Positions 60,045 through 60,992 of a stretch of 60,992 bases of DNA are shown here, piece after piece. This DNA is from Stenotrophomonas sp. PS02289 (GTDB lineage: Bacteria; Pseudomonadota; Gammaproteobacteria; Xanthomonadales; Xanthomonadaceae). Within the stretch, counting starts at the first letter, position 1, and the number at the start of each line of letters is the position of its first letter. Location of the stretch: assembly GCF_029960115.1 (NCBI RefSeq), contig NZ_JASCOZ010000007.1, positions 1 to 60,992 of the forward strand, given 5' to 3'. The position numbers and the translations under genes are program-made. A model generated the notes under the pieces. It searched no databases. It was not told the origin of the DNA and saw only the letters and a list, made by a program, of their open reading frames with translations.

Positions 60045-60326
60045 TCAGATGACTGTGACTCTCGCCGTTACCGTGAAACCCGCACGCATCTCAAATTGGA
60101 CGCCCGGCTGAAGCCGCTCGACCGGACCCTCAGGGACAAGGAAACGCGCCGTCGCGCGGGTCGGCCCTGTACTGGGCACTTCGGAAAACTCAAGCACGAT
60201 GCTCCAGGCACCTGCGGTGTCGTCGTACCCCGCGAAAGTTGCCATGGTCACATGCCTGGGGGGAGCGGGAATGCGTCCACCCGGCCCCACGACCCACTCT
60301 ACTAGAACAGGCACTGGCGGGTTCAT
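60045..60326 (-). CDS. Small beta-rich protein of unknown function
   Basis: The 93-residue soluble protein is rich in strands, with LEFSEVPSTGPTRATARFLV and QPGVQFEMRAGFTVTARVTV; the latter is reminiscent of the last beta-barrel strand pattern of EF-Tu-like domains, but this is weak. It is convergent with the CDF-type gene. No family is assigned. Confidence 0.55.
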   Translation of the reverse strand: MNPPVPVLVEWVVGPGGRIPAPPRHVTMATFAGYDDTAGAWSIVLEFSEVPSTGPTRATARFLVPEGPVERLQPGVQFEMRAGFTVTARVTVI

Positions 60327-60521
60327 TCGACGCTCCTGGGCGCTTGCGGGATAGGGAAATCTCCGTTAATGGTACATAGGCTGCGGATCCGTTGCATTCG
60401 GGCACGCGCTCGCCGAGCATTCAAGGATGCAACTACTTGTATTCAAGGTGTCGACTGATCCCGCATACGTTCGCGTTGACGCGATGAATTCCCATCGCGT
60501 TCCATCAAAGGAGTGACGTTC

Positions 60522-60950
60522 GTGAAACATGGAATTCTGATGCTGCTGGCCCTGGCATTGACGACGGGAGCTGCAGCGGCCGAAAGCCCTTCGTCGGCCA
60601 TCATGATGACCCAGGACAGCTGGGACACCGAGCACGCTCAGGGTCAGGCGGTGCTTGCGTGGGTCGGCGCACACGCGCCCAAGTTCGCGCCGATAGCTCA
60701 GCGAGGCACCGTGAAGGTGGAGCGCGTACAGCGTTTCGCTGGGGCGGCGGACATGCGGTCGTCACCGTCCGCCGCGCTGCCTGAGAAGGGTTCACCGGGT
60801 GAGAAGTACAGCGTCGAGAACACGCTGTTGGACGGCACGGTGCAGTCCTGGTCGTTCCAGTGGGACGATACGTCCAGCAGCGAAGGCGGAAAGTGGGTGG
60901 TTACCGCCTACACCTATCGGAAGGGTAGTGATCCGCGCAACACCCAGTAG
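60522..60950 (+). CDS. Exported protein of unknown function
   Basis: The 142-residue product has a signal peptide (MKHGILMLLALALTTGAAAA) and a hydrophilic mature part ending KGSDPRNTQ; WSFQWDDTSSSEGGKWVVTAY looks like a beta-hairpin. GTG 60522 has AAGGAG eight bases upstream; another GTG at 60513 is too close to that site. No family is recognised. Confidence 0.6.
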   Translation: MKHGILMLLALALTTGAAAAESPSSAIMMTQDSWDTEHAQGQAVLAWVGAHAPKFAPIAQRGTVKVERVQRFAGAADMRSSPSAALPEKGSPGEKYSVENTLLDGTVQSWSFQWDDTSSSEGGKWVVTAYTYRKGSDPRNTQ

Positions 60951-60992
60951 CACGTAATCTCGATGCTCCGCCGTGGCGCCCCATCAGGTCGC

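Overview
The window is GC-rich chromosomal DNA of a Xanthomonadaceae bacterium, most likely Stenotrophomonas. The indications are an Ax21-family outer-membrane protein nearly identical in pattern to the Stenotrophomonas one, short GTAG-headed palindromes of the SMAG type (three copies), a type IV secretion effector with the Xanthomonadales XVIPCD tail, a TonB receptor of the Xanthomonas/Caulobacter type and a perfect Clp/CRP box. I saw no prophage, insertion sequence or CRISPR array. Most of the window is ordinary chromosome with a few accessory islands.

Layout. 1-1.3 kb: TorF-type porin and a DUF6165 protein. 1.3-14.2 kb: an alginate utilisation locus. A TonB receptor and a FadR/UxuR-like GntR regulator run leftward; PL6 lyase, PL17 oligoalginate lyase, hexuronate-type MFS permease, SDR reductase, SGNH esterase and a KDG-type sugar kinase run rightward with ATGA overlaps. 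Together they would import oligoalginate, cut it to 4-deoxy-5-keto-uronate, reduce it to KDG and phosphorylate it for the Entner-Doudoroff route. A perfect UxuR-style operator lies inside the PL6 gene. 14.2-20 kb: Ax21, DUF1428, an S9 peptidase, a membrane protein with a Gly/Met tail and a histone H1-like Lys/Ala repeat protein. 20-26.5 kb: DegQ-like protease, a yqjD/yqjE-like three-gene set, AI-2E family permease, HAD phosphatase and M17 aminopeptidase. 26.6-32.8 kb: membrane-anchored catalase-like peroxidase with cytochrome b561, then a MacAB-like adaptor/ATPase/two-permease operon.

32.8-42.6 kb: a secreted orphan, RarD and YedA-like EamA permeases, a KgtP-type MFS carrier, M28 peptidase, MBL-fold hydrolase, TrpS with an unusual C-terminal extension, and a secreted orphan. 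42.6-47.5 kb: CsbD and entericidin-like stress genes (the latter only 45 codons), arginase, and a four-gene Roadblock/Roadblock/unknown/Ras-like GTPase operon; a Clp box lies between arginase and this operon. A tRNA-Thr follows, next to a small AT-richer orphan gene. 47.6-55.2 kb: SPOR protein, CoaX, BirA, MtfA-like peptidase, a PepSY-like/PhoP/PhoQ operon and DusA. 55.3-61 kb: an orphan, a predicted T4SS antibacterial effector (lysozyme-like, two peptidoglycan-binding repeats, M23-like, XVIPCD) preceded by its predicted lipoprotein immunity protein with an LprI-like lysozyme-inhibitor domain, a CDF-type transporter with atypical metal-site residues, and two unrecognised small genes.

The best candidates for something not yet described are the effector/immunity pair (55.7-58.8 kb), the Roadblock-GTPase operon with its unrecognised 317-residue member (44.6-47.0 kb), and the intragenic operator plus esterase in the alginate locus.
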